Below, piece by piece: positions 45,113-56,732 of a stretch of 64,000 nt of DNA. The stretch is taken from assembly GCF_014851395.1 (NCBI RefSeq), contig NW_024041262.1, positions 11,553,252-11,617,251 of the forward strand, read 5' to 3'. Below the pieces are notes generated by a model, which was given only the letters and a program-made list of their open reading frames with translations, searched no databases and was not told the DNA's origin. Positions within the stretch are counted from its first letter, which is position 1; each line of letters starts with the position of its first letter. This DNA comes from Micropterus salmoides. Taxonomy: Eukaryota; Chordata; Actinopteri; Centrarchiformes; Centrarchidae. A program made the translations under genes and the position numbers.

Positions 45113-47020
45113 TGTTCTAGTCAGAGAGGTGACCAGGAACCATTTCTGTGATTTGGAACCCCGTAAAAATGTCCCGCTTCATGACTTTGTGTTAATTTGT
45201 GGTGCTGAGATGAATTCAGAATCCAAGAAATAAAATCTTGTATAAAGTTTGGACTAAGGGATTTCTCTTATTCCTTATGTATGTTGCCCACTGCATTAGT
45301 TAAGCAGATGTGTGGAATATATTGGGACATTAACCAACTATAAAAAAATCTTTTTAACGAACACTGAAAATTGCTGGTCTTCACTCCTGGACTTGATTCC
45401 CTGACACTCCAGTGCCTGTCCAGTTGTTTGATCTAATTGGGGGGCTGTATTAAAGTGGTTAATATTTAATTTGCCAACATTGCTGGGCTGTTCTGTGGAG
45501 ACTGAGCCTTGGGGTCGGGGATTCCCCTCCTGACCAACTGACTGATGTCCTCGTACAAAGTACATGTGAAATTCCTCTGCCCGGGGCTTTGGTGGTAAAT
45601 CGATGTGATGACATCGCTCAGCTGCTCAGCAACAACCTTGGCGTGATATGGATGTTGGATACGTTTAGCTTTAGCATCTGATCCAGATAGAACAGCCTCA
45701 GGCCTGCACCGTTTGACAAAATATTTTCTTTGTAATCCTGTTTACTGGCCACATGTGCAACTGTTCAAATTTGCATTTTAGCTTGTGCCCCATTCAAAAT
45801 TGTGCAAAAGACAAGGTCGCTTGTGTTCTGAAATGTTCAAAGCACACACATCATATGGCTGCACTGCTTTGTAGGGTTATATTTTATTTCGTACGCATTA
45901 TGATCTGTGAACGCTTTCTTGTTTTGTGTGCCAGGATACAGGGTGCTTATGTGTCATTAAAAGTAGCTGAATTAACAGATAATAGGGCCAGGGGGCAGAG
46001 GACTATCATCTAAACGGATCCTCTGCTGTTCATTCACACTTGATTGCAAACAGGAGTGGAAGACAAACACTTGTGATGCTGAGTGGCGTCCAGAACATAA
46101 ATGTGCCCAAATAAACACAACCAGTGTAAAGAGTTGAGACTGGACTGATAAAATCTTCTCCATCTCTCAGTGACCATTTACTTATGCTCATACTGAGCTA
46201 TACAAACTGTGATAAGCAGCACACAATTGTGTATAGGTGCTGGACTACAGGCTAGAGGTGTTGCCAGGTCACCAGTTGGGATTTCTGGGCCCATGAGAAG
46301 TAAGTGTGGTTGGGTGTTCTTTCTTTTCACTAAGGTGCCCTCGAGCAACACTCAACTGGGCAGCTGCCAAGTGTGAATATATGACAAAACAGACTGCACT
46401 GGTCCAGGACAACTTCAAGTGTCAATTCAATATGTATTGGTTGAATAGAGTGCTATTTCTCATGTAAAATGAATACAACATTATAAACAGTCCTTCAAAA
46501 TACGTAATAACATAAGCATTATGTACAAACATTAACAATCCATTTAAGATGAGTAGACGATTCTTTCTGTACAGCCTTCAGGTTTGCTGAGGGGTTTAAA
46601 AACAACGTAAAAGTGTGAATTCACAAAAAAAAAAAAAAATTTGATTAGATTATTGCTATCGTAACATCTGCTTATATACAAATAGACCAATGGTTCAAAA
46701 TCACCATTTCAAAACAAAAATATGAATCCACACATGATTGCGTTTGCTCTTGAATGGCTGTCCAGGAGAGCACATGTAAACCTCTTCCTCCTTCAGACTC
46801 AATAGATCAGACGTTTGTCTAATCTCGCTTCAAACACACACACACACACACACACACTCTCACATAGAGCTGTCCTTCTTTCCACAGGGACAAAAGATTC
46901 CAGGTCCATGTGGAGGAATGAAGACGTTTTGTTTGTCTGTCTGTGTGATGCAGGCCATTCGGAGGACTGACTCCTGCTCCCACAGAGCATCAGCTGTGCC
47001 AACAGTGGTTGTCGATGAGC
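45113..47020. other. region between Tc1 and wdr24, incl. wdr24 3' UTR
   Basis: The right part is the wdr24 3' UTR. It includes a CA dinucleotide microsatellite at about 46834-46857. The left part contains one unexplained open frame, listed separately at 45466-45741. No other gene is recognised. Confidence 0.5.
45466..45741 (-). other. unrecognised open frame, possible orphan exon
   Basis: On the minus strand 91 codons stay open without a Met and end in TAA (45468-45466). The translation has ordinary protein composition (for example YHAKVVAEQLSDVITSIYHQ and FTCTLYEDISQLVRRGIPDP) and no low complexity. A weak acceptor (AAACAG, 45743-45738) precedes it, so it could be a terminal exon, a decayed gene or a fragment of an old mobile element. 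I recognise no family and see no convincing polyadenylation signal before the Tc1 insertion. Confidence 0.25.
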
Positions 47021-50000
47021 TCAGGTGTACTCACACAGGTGACCGCAGCCAGCAGGGCAGTGGGCGCTGCTCTTCAGCCAGTTCATTATGTGCTCCAGAT
47101 GTCCACCGTGGCTGCAGCCCTGACACCACACAAACAGTCCCTTCACCACATGGTGGCACACTGCACACACGCTGGCACACTGGTGGCACCTAGAGAGATA
47201 CGTATATATAGAATTGTGTTTGTTTTACATCAAACGCCACACAATTGGATAGAGTTTAAGAAAAGTAAACAACTTTACTGATGCAAAAGCAAGTGTTTGT
47301 ATGAAATTTTACCTGCAAGAGATGGCCGCCTTATGGTAATTATACAAAATTATTACAAACAGTTTGACAATCGTACGTTAATGCGTAGCTCTCTTAAATG
47401 AAATGGTGATGCTAGTGTCCATACCTGTCACAAATCCAGCCCCTGTTGCTCATTGGCCGCTTGCAGTTGCTACAGTTGATGTGCAGTGTTGTAGAAGTCT
47501 GGTTCAGGCAGGTGATGGCGCTGCACGTACTCAACTTGATGACCTCATTGGACACGTTCCACAACTCAAATCGCTGCAGCAGGTCTATGTAGGACATGTA
47601 CCAGTGCTCCTGAAATGGAAACATCTTGTTCAGAGTCTGCTTAGGTCTTCCAAACTGCAGGGTCCTAACTAATTTTAACACTTTGGGTTTTAGCAGTGGA
47701 CATGTAAGCTACGCACAACTTACAGTCATACATAAGGCCTAAAGAATCTCTTAACTGTTTATAAATGAATCTGCCTGTGCGAATACATGAAACTGAAAAC
47801 GTTTTATATTTGTTCAGGGAAGTATTGTAAGCACACTATCAAGCTTTTTTCCCCTGAATAGCCTAAGCTTCTTCATTAATGCCTCTGACGACAAAAGACT
47901 CTAAACTCTAAAAAGCACCCATGTTTTCTATCTGACCTGGGTGAGGTCATCAATCTCTTTGCGGATCCGGTCCCCCAAGACGATAAGCACAGACACGGCC
48001 ATCTGCACGTCGCCCTGCTCGGCGTAGTAGCTCAGCATCTCCCGCACAATGGGACAGAAGAAGCTGGCAGGTAGATGCGGGCTGAACAGTGGCTGGGAAA
48101 TGGAGATGAGTGAGAAGGACTCGATGGGTGTCAGACAAGTGATTTCAGCCTCGTTGCCGCTGACATGCGGGGAGTCGGCCTTGTCCTGTTGAAGGTGCTC
48201 TGGGGCAGAAGGGTTATCCATGATCTCGTGGCGTAGCTGGAAGGCCTCCTGGGGCAGCGTGTACTCCTGCTCTTCTGTTATGACAAAAGGAGCAGAGACA
48301 ATTTTAGACAAAAGAGCGCTGAGTATGGAGGCAGTTATAAATAGCACTTACAGACGTAAGCAACTCTTTAGTTTCCTCAGAGACGGGGCTGTGACCGACC
48401 TGTTTGGTTGTCATGCTCCATAGAGTAGAGGTCATCGTCATCTAACTCGGCATCACCGAACATATACTCAGCCTGGCCCTCACTGCCTTCTGTCTCCTCA
48501 TTTTCTGAAGGGAAATTGAATAAATGTCTTCTTAAGTCTTGAATATTATACAAAGAACATAAGGAAAACCAGATTGGCTTCTACAAATTTTAATGGCCAC
48601 TCTCACCTTCGTTATTATTGCCGATGTGTGTGTTCCCAGGCTCCAAGTGGATGTTGTCCTGCCTGCTCTCACCTTTACTACGCTCCAGTCTGCTCTCTGT
48701 GCCCATCCCTGAACCCATTTCCTTCATGCTGAAACTGAACGCATAATGTAGTTCAGCATTAGATGTGAGTCTCTAAATGACTGGCATTACTGTTTTGTAA
48801 TAGCACACTGAAAAGATCATTTACCTGTTCATTAGAGGTAAGGTGCCCAGTTTACTGAGGTTGTGGTTTGGACCTGGCATGAGGTTTGCTGGGTCAGAGA
48901 ACATGATTCTCAACATGGTCCATGTTGTGGAAACCTTTGTAATCAAGAAAAAAATACACAGCGAACACAGTTAGATTGTTACACACTACAATTGGAAGTA
49001 ATCTGTTACAAAGTGATGGTTTACTGTAATCACATAACTTTTTCCTAAAGTGGAGCCCAAATACCTGATGGTAATGTGGTATAAGTCTACAAGTTTATTA
49101 ACCCTTGCATAGTCATTGTAAGGTCTAGTGCAAATGTAAAAAGCAGTTTAGAGGTGAAGCAGTTTGTTGATGAATTCATTAGTCAATCAAAAAATGAAAA
49201 AAAAAAAAAAAAAAAAGCAGCCACAATTTTGGTAAACAATTTATCATTAAGTCTTTTTTAAGGCTAAAATTTCAGAAACTCGCTGTTTCCAGATTCTCAA
49301 ATGCAAATATTTGTATTTGTGTTTTATGAAAGTACTGAATGTCTTTACATGTTGTTCTTTTGGTCAGACAAACCAAGATATTTTAAGACATCAACATGGG
49401 CTTTGGGAAATTGTGAGGGGCATTTTTTTTTTTTAATACATTTTCCTGACATTTTAATGATGGATAATGAAAATAATTGTTAGTTGCAGCCCTAAAGCAG
49501 TTAATTACTTTTAAGTAATGTGAAATCACTGTTTTGCAATTCATTTATCGATTATATTAAATCATAATCTGTCAAAGTTAAATTCAAACTGACAACATCT
49601 TTACCTAGTTGGAAGATTTGGGAAAATAAAACAGTGCTAACTACAGATGTGTCCCTGTGCTGACCTGAGGTCTTTTGAGCTCCCGGGCCACCTTGGCATT
49701 GTGATCACACAGCTCAGCAAACGGCTTCCCACTGAGGAGGTAGAGTTGTGCTGTCTTGACAAACCAGTCCATGCGGTTACTGTCCAGGTCTGTTTCAAAG
49801 ACGCTAAGGGCGCTGGACACGTGGGCAAACTGTTCTGTCGGGTCGGGCTTCTTGAAGAAAAAGATGGGGTAGCGGCGGTCACCCCCAGGGTAAGGCTTTC
49901 TGTTGGCATCACTGCTAATGAGACTCTCCTTGGCTGCAAAGGCCAAGTCACCAAACAGTCCAAAGCACAGACCCTCGGGGTTGGCCTTGTCCACAGGGCG

Positions 50001-51452
50001 AGTGGCGTCTTTGAACATGTGTTGGTAGAGTGTGCTGTCCTTAGAGCCAGAGAGCAGAAAATGAGGGTCGTGCTGGTGGCGCCACACAATACCAGTGGTC
50101 ACATCCTTGTGTTCCTCGAAGGTGGCAAAGGGAATGAAAGGTCTGCGGACATCCCACACATAGATGTTATGATCCACCATCATGGAACAGGTGGCTAAAT
50201 GAAACTTCCTCTCAGGTCGCCACTTGACCCGCGCCACTGAGGCGATCGTCTGGACACAATAGATCTCCTTGGCCCGGTTAGTGGTCATGTCCCACACTTT
50301 CACCATCTTGTCCCTTCCCCCAGTGGCCAGCCATCCTCTAAAATGGAAATGAAGGGACAAAGACATTAATGGATGGCAATAATTACAACCCACTACTAAT
50401 GTCAAGGGACATACAGTATGACCCAAGACACTTTTAGAAAGGAAAACCAATTTCTCAGTTGGTTTTTGTGAGTCATCCAAGTCATCTTTTTTCACTCTTA
50501 CCTGTCATCGGGGTGCCAGTCGCAGCAGAACACAGGGCCAGTATGGGCGGTGAACATTCGCTCGTAGCGGTCCGGCCGCCTGATGTCCCACAGCTGGACG
50601 TTGCCATTCTCAAAGGATGCAGCAAATGTGAAATAATCCTTCATGCTGAACTGGACGTCCCTTACGCTCTCTGACTGACCTAGAAGAAAGGGAGACGTGG
50701 GAAAATCAACATATTAAGCAATAACACATTAATGGTTTTGTTTCTTGTTCAATCTTAAAACAGTTTTACATACAATTCCAAACATAGGGAAAATACTTTG
50801 AGTGAAAATATGCATTCAAATGCAAAACTGTTTTAAGTGAACAACACAGTAAAGACTTATTGAGATAAAGTTTATATCATACAAAACACTCAGAAGTTGT
50901 ATTTCATTTGTAGGAAATGAATAGTTAAACACTGATGCTTATTACATAATTATATAATTCACATATTCTACCTGAGAAAGTGCTGACTGACTCCTTCTTG
51001 CGCAGGTCGAAGCACTTCATGAAGCCATCTTGCGAGCCACTTAGCAGCATGTTAACCTCTGTGGGATGGAAGCACACCTTGTTGACAGTGCGTTTGTGCT
51101 CAGTAAACAGCTGGTCCTGCTTGTTACGGGAGGGCTTTCCCAGGTTCCAGGTAACCACCGCCCCATTGGTGGCAGCCGTGGCCAGCAGGTTCTCCTCCAT
51201 CTGGTGCCACATAACATCTGCGCAGCTGAAGTTGAGAGAGGGTTTGCGGCCGACACGTAGATTTAGCTTCTCCACAAATTGCTCCTCTTCCAGCACATAG
51301 ATCTTGAAGATGTTACGGCCAGCTACCACCACCTGCGTGGCGTCACGGCACACGCTGATGGCGTTGGCAGGCGCATCCAAGTGGCAGAACATAGTTCGAC
51401 CACTGACGGCACTGCTGCTGAGGGCTGTGGTAACCCGTGACATCTTCTCCAT
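47021..51452 (-). CDS. wdr24: WDR24, GATOR2 complex subunit
   Basis: WDR24 is a core subunit of GATOR2, which opposes GATOR1 and so activates mTORC1 at the lysosome when amino acids are present. Nine coding exons keep phase: 50972-51452, 50502-50679, 49665-50337, 48825-48934, 48607-48734, 48400-48504, 47937-48274, 47425-47609, 47021-47189. They give 788 residues (human 790). WD40 repeats fill about residues 20-330 (ATAATNGAVVTWNLG, LLSGSQDGFMKCFDLR, WLATGGRDKMVKVWDM, NIYVWDVRRPF). An acidic linker follows at about 520-570 (NEETEGSEG). The C-terminus is a Cys/His-rich RING-type zinc domain (NCSNCKRPM, CAVCHHVVKGLFVWCQGCSH). A 5' UTR exon at about 51737-51815 contains an upstream ATG. Confidence 0.97.
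49160..49493. repeat. teleost MITE-like repeat ending in TTGCAGCCCTA, copy 1
   Basis: It lies in the wdr24 intron left of 49665. It ends AATAATTGTTAGTTGCAGCCCTA, which is the complement of the start of the copy at 55874. The interior includes an A-run and shared AT-rich words (AATGCAAATATT). Family assigned from memory. Confidence 0.5.
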
Positions 51453-51972
51453 GTTCCTAAAGACATGAATGATTTACCAGAGCTCAGACACAATTAAAGT
51501 AACAAGATGCATCAGATGAACTACAAACTAATTAGCTACTTTTACAGCACTGTGGAGCAAAATGTAAAAGGATTTCAAGGCAGTTCAACAATCCACCAGA
51601 AGGTGGCACTCTAGCAAAAGAAGATGTTAGATTTGTACAGAAAGGACAGGAGAGGTGGCCTGTGTAACAAACAAATCATTGCACAGGATTATATTTATTT
51701 GAACATTTTAGACAATTAAATGGCTGCAGAACTCACTTGGTGAAGAACCGCCGGCCTTGTCAATGTCTGCAGCAGCACAGAGTCCTCTTCATTTGCTCCC
51801 ATGAGAGCCAACTTGCTATTAAGAAATTGGTATATGAGCAACACACAGCATAATACTATCTTACTTAAGGACAGATATGTTATATCTATCACAAACAAAT
51901 ATTAAAACATATGTAATGAAATATGTTATGTAAATATTGTATATGAGACTTGGAATATAATACTGAGAACTG

Positions 51973-52157
51973 TTGAGAATAAAAAGATAAATAAATATTA
52001 TTTTGTATTTTTTTTATCCAGCTTCACTTAAGAAATTAATCAGAATTATCTGCCAGAAACACTTCATGACAGCTTGAATAGAATATCTGTAAATGTATTT
52101 CCAGTCCCGCAGAATGTATGTAAGCAGTGACCAGAGAAAAACAAAGTGTTGAGGTAG
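51973..52157. repeat. unrecognised dispersed repeat, copy 2
   Basis: Direct-orientation partner of 43175-43357, about 8.8 kb away. It runs from TTGAGAATAAAAAG to GTGTTGAGGTAG with scattered mismatches and a few small length changes. Confidence 0.75.
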
Positions 52158-53083
52158 CCATACTGCTCAGGCTTGAAACTGAAACTTTGACATAGTAAAT
52201 CACTTCAACTGAGGGTATTTTTTAAAACTATAAATGTAACATTGATAATGTACCAAACTATTATTTGCACTTAGTAGAATAAAACCAGAAAATGGCTTGC
52301 AACAACATATAGTGAGAAATATTTAGCTGCATATAGTCAAATTATATCAGGATATCAGGATAAACCCCTTGGGGTGCATCATCTCGTTTACAAGTGGGTC
52401 CCAAAATAGCATATAATGGCTTACAGTCAGTTTCTTGCTTTAGTGTTATATTCCTTAAACAGATTGTGATTTAAAGTTTTAAATACTGTCAGACGTCCAT
52501 GTTGTTTGTTTACCTCGGTCTACCCCGTTTCGTTTGTCCACCACCTTCTACCACGTGCTGATAGCTACTTTGTGCTCACGTGAAGATATGATAATCCTGT
52601 GAAAGCCAAAACGAGCGATCCCAATTGTGTGCGAGAGAGACTACTCACAAAAGTACCATGTGCATTAACACTTTTAAGATTGGCTATCAATACCACCATC
52701 CACTGACGTTACCTACTTTCCACCCTTGATTTCGTGCTTTGGCGGTGGTTCATTTGACTCCAAAACAGGGTTAAATGGGAGCTAAGAATATCAGGTAACT
52801 TCTCCAGGGTGTTCACTTGTCGCTGTTACAGTGTGTACTTGCACCATAAACATGACTGGAATGTGATGCTAATGCTAGCTGGCTAACCTAGCTACCGAGC
52901 ACGCTTGTAAAAGACGAAACGTGCGCGACACAAATTTCACAAGTATGTCAGAAAATTTAAGAAATTGTATCCTGTCAGATAACAGTATCTATGCGAAGTT
53001 AATAACAAAGTATTTCAAGGGACAAACCTTCTGAAACTGTTGCTCACTGCTTGCGGCACTGGAAGTAGTACGATGCTCTAACA

Positions 53084-53093
53084 TCTCGCGAGA
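53084..53093. promoter_or_regulatory. TCTCGCGAGA core promoter palindrome
   Basis: The exact 10-bp palindrome TCTCGCGAGA lies between the divergent wdr24 and HhH genes. This motif is known from CpG-island and bidirectional promoters of vertebrate housekeeping genes, which fits both neighbours. Confidence 0.6.
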
Positions 53094-53340
53094 ATTCCGT
53101 GTCATAACGGAAGCACAGCGTTAACAGGGTAACACTCCACACCGTCACATTACTACAATTCAACAAGAGTTTACTGGAGATTAACGGCCACTGCAGGTTT
53201 TTGTTTTGTTTTAGGTGTCCTTCAAACGAAAATAATACATGTTTGATGGCATGGTGCTGTAGTCCACTCCTGTAAAATAGAGTCAAGTGCATTTAGATTT
53301 TGTTCCTGTTTGTAGGTGATGGTGTGAGCTCTCTGCTGTC

Positions 53341-55575
53341 ATGAGTACTCTGTTTGCCTGTGAGGACCCAGCCACAATGAGCAGTGTGTATGGGAAATAC
53401 TGGGATGTAGTGGAGGCCAAGGCCAAAGGCAAGAAACCTGGAAAGTTGCTGGACCTTGACAAGTGGTAAATCCTTTTTTCCTCAAGGCAACAGTTACAAA
53501 ATCATACTCAATTTCACTGGATAAGGGAGAAATGTAGGTTAATTTTACACTGTGTAGAAAATCTGTTTAATCTGCTGGTTCCAGTATGTTATAGAATTGA
53601 TTTCTCTTTGAGCCGTGTCTTGATCTTAGCATCAGAGTTTATTCTTGACCATGGAAGTGACAGTTAGGTAAAACAATCCCAACTCAAAGCGCCACTTACT
53701 TGCTTTTTACAGAGCTTTGAACTGTATCACAGTGTCTTCATCCTTGGAGAGGATTTGCTCAATTCTCTTGGAAATGGTTTGTTGACATTGCAGATCAGTA
53801 GCTGTATGATTTAATTACTGCACTTTTAGTAATTCTTATCCAATTTCTCTTATGAAAACTTCATCTGTTGATGAAGACTACTTGATAAAGTTGAAAAATC
53901 TTGAAAAAGCTAGTAAGTGGACCTTAAGTTGGGATTGTTTTGTCAGATCTCTTGACTTGTACAATAGGTTGACAGTGTGTATATTTTATGAATGTAGATC
54001 CAAAAAAAGTAGCTATGGTATCCCTGCATATGAAAAGTGTTATAGGAACTGAGTTAGGCAGACCTTGCTTTGAGTATAAGATTAGAGGTAACTGGCGCTA
54101 ATCTGTGTGTGTCTGTGGTCAGGTATCAAGAGGAGCTGCCTACACTCATTTCAAGTCGACCTGACAAACATGTCACTCTGTCAGAGCTGGTGAAACTGAT
54201 GGAGTGGAAGCTCACTGTAAGTAGCAGCTAACACTAAATCATAATAATCCCAAGGGACTTTAACACACCCACAGAAAAGATGTTGTCCCACTGCTCAAGT
54301 AAATCCTCCTTAAAACATAAAGTAAATACTATAGCTACGGTATTAAGAGGCACTGACAGTCTTAACAGCACTCAGTGCATCAGCTGTGACCTTGAGTGGC
54401 CCTGTGTGCTTGTCTGCAGAGAGGGAAATTCAGGCCGAGGCTGCAGCAGCTGGTGGCTTCCAACAGCGAGGACACTGTGGAGAAATGTTCCAGAAAGGCC
54501 TTCAGCCTGCTGCCTGATGTGCAGGCAGCGATCGCAGAGCTCAGCACCATGAAAGGAGTCGGACCAGCCACCGCTTCAGGTTTGCAAAGTGTCTCTATTC
54601 TGCTTCTGAAGACCTCCAGCAAGTAGATCAAAGCTAGTTATACAAATTAAACATCTCTGTGGTCCTTTTAAATCCCAGTGATTGCCTTCTCCATACGTGT
54701 ACAGAGTAGTCATTACACTAGTAGACTGTGTGGGACTCCCTGCTCTCTGTTTAAAGAGTTTGTATTCACTTCATGGCTACACCCAGCTTGGCTTGGGGCT
54801 GACTGTCCATTTTTGTCCAGCTGTGTTGGCGGCAGGAGCTCCAGAACAGACTGCTTTCATGTCTGATGAAGCCATGGAGAGTGTACCGGGACTAAAGCCC
54901 ATCCAGTACACAGCCAAGCACTACGCTCTCTACCTGGGTAAAATGGTTGAGTGGACTCAAAAACTAAACAAAGGTGACGACGTACATCTGCATTGGTCCA
55001 CATGTATTACAGTGCATGAGTATGATACTACTGCTGCTACTACTACTTCTTTTGGAACTATTAATTCTTACTTTGCACCGCACTGTAACTTTTAGTCTCA
55101 CGTTTAATCAGTTTTTATGCAAATGTAGCTAATTTTTGTCTTCTGTTTTATTACACTGCCTATGAAAAGTGGAAAAAATTCACTTTTTATTGTTTTACAC
55201 TGAATCAAAGGGAATTTAATGTGGTCTTTTTTAATCTTTATTAAGAGAAAAAGACCCTTTAATGTATTTTATATTTGTAATTAGTTTAGATCATTTCACT
55301 TGGATATGAAATGATCTTTTCCTGTTGATCAGTGTCAAAACAAAAAGCCACATCAAATCTCCTTTGATTCTGATGACTGGCCTCCCCTCTTGTCCTTAGT
55401 GGATCCCCAACAGGACTGGACGCCCCACAGGCTGGAGCTGTGTTTGTGGGCGATGACCATAGCCAAACAGCAGCAGCTCCCACTTCTAAGGGATGTTGTT
55501 GTGAAGGCCAGCAGTGTGGCGGACAAGTGCTCAGACGCTGACCAGAGACCAGCAAAGAAGCTCAAAACAAGATAA
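53341..55575 (+). CDS. conserved helix-hairpin-helix protein, function unknown
   Basis: I do not recognise a named family. Five exons join in phase: 53341-53465, 54123-54216, 54420-54579, 54821-54973, 55400-55575, giving 235 residues. The protein begins MSTLFACEDPATMSSVYGKY. The centre has a helix (LSELVKLMEWKLTRGKFRPR) and then MKGVGPATASAVLAAGAP at about residues 117-134. This GVGPATA pattern is the hairpin of helix-hairpin-helix DNA-binding motifs, as in base-excision glycosylases. No catalytic Asp of the HhH-GPD type follows at the usual distance, so a glycosylase is not claimed. The C-terminus is basic (AKKLKTR), like a nuclear localisation signal. An AATAAA at 55623 ends the gene. Confidence 0.85.
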
Positions 55576-55873
55576 AAATTACAATTTATTGCACAGAATC
55601 TCTTTTTGTATTTTTCCAAAATAATAAAGCCTTTATATCAAATACAGTCCTTTGAGCTTTTAATTTTTATTCTTTTTGTAGAATTTGTGAGATGAGGTTT
55701 ACAAATGTTTAAAATCCTACAACCACATTTTTAATATCAGTTATGCTTTACATGTGAGTAAACATGGTCCAATGATACAGTTTATGTAGTTCAGTCATAC
55801 AGCTGTAAGATAAAAGTCCTCAAAGTTTTTCTTCGCTTTGACTCCAAATCCAGACTGAGTGACGATGACGGTC

Positions 55874-56140
55874 AGGGCTGCAACTAACATTTATTTTTAT
55901 TATCAATTTATCAAGTGATTGTTTTGTTGATTAATCATATGGTCTGTAAAATGTAAGCAAACAGTGAAAAATACCCATCACACTCAGAGCCCAAAGTCAC
56001 ATCTTCATGTATGTATTTTTGTCCAACTAATAATGCAAAAATATTCAGTTGACTGGACTGAAAATGCCAGAAAGTATTTACACTTGAGAAGCTGACACCA
56101 GTAATCTACTAAGTGATTAATCATCGCAGCTCAGTGATAA
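55874..56140. repeat. teleost MITE-like repeat starting CAGGGCTGCAACTAA, copy 2
   Basis: It starts CAGGGCTGCAACTAACATTT and runs to AATCATCGCAGCTCAG, a degenerate inverted end. It is oriented opposite to the related copy at 49160-49493. It lies downstream of the HhH gene. Confidence 0.5.
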
Positions 56141-56368
56141 TGATTTTGTGCTTAAATACACTTAAAAAAGCAGTAGGATGTTGCCACAGTATTGTTCTTT
56201 ATTTATATTGTTTCTAAATCAAAGAAAAGTACAATGAACAGTACAAAATAAAACAAAATATATTCATATATATACAATATAAAATGGTTCTGTTCAGAAC
56301 ATTTAAAAAGTACAATAGATTGTGAAATAATTAATGAGGACTTTGATATAAATTATCCATTTGTAAAT

Positions 56369-56732
56369 TTAGTTTTCCTTTAGTTTCCTCATGACCGAGA
56401 GAAAAATAGCTTCTTCTGCTTTGTCTTTTTGTAAACGCTGTGTTGGTACAACCTCTTGTCTGGTCTGAGAGATTGAACCTCGTAAGCTTGGCACCATTTT
56501 ATCAATACAAGTAAGCAGCTCAGGAAAAACTACCACAGCAGCACACACATGACTTTATAAATTTTAAATTGTTGGAGGGAAAGACTCTGCTTTTAAAGAA
56601 ACCACCTATATGATATTTGCATGACCTCGAGTGGTTCAGGCAGTATTTGTGAACATGAAAATAATATGTACCAAAGCTAGTAACTAGCAAATCAAAGACT
56701 TTAGCAATGTTCTCCTTTATGCTTGTTTCTAG
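56369..56732 (-). CDS. two candidate 3' exons of an unrecognised gene
   Basis: On the minus strand an exon 56672-56732 (20 codons plus 1 nt) follows a strong polypyrimidine tract and acceptor (TTTTTTTTGTCTACCACAG) and ends at donor G|GTACAT. A second exon, 56369-56529, starts after GTGGTAG in the matching phase and reads 53 codons (ELLTCIDKMVPSLRGSISQT, RLQKDKAEEAIFLSVMRKL) to a TAA. AATAAA follows at 56203-56198, about 170 nt past the stop. Splice signals, phase and polyadenylation signal agree, but I recognise no family, and the upstream exons, which should lie between 56733 and about 61000, could not be found. The alternative is that this is part of a long rhbdl1 3' UTR. Confidence 0.35.

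Larger units (their letters stand above)
51453..53340. promoter_or_regulatory. shared 5' region of wdr24 and the HhH gene
   Basis: This holds the wdr24 5' UTR exon(s), a dispersed repeat (51973-52157) and, at the right end, the likely bidirectional promoter. The GC-richer stretch around 53040-53110 carries the palindrome TCTCGCGAGA. The HhH gene has an acceptor (TTTGTAG, 53309-53315) just before its start codon, so its transcript also begins in this region. Confidence 0.55.

Noticed and set aside
45027..45233. 68-codon open frame at the right end of the Tc1 element
   Set aside because: It is the terminal inverted repeat read through; the same peptide appears reversed at the left end (43520-43603).
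49647..50198. Long plus-strand open frame opposite wdr24
   Set aside because: It is antisense to a well-supported WD40 exon and has no family resemblance.
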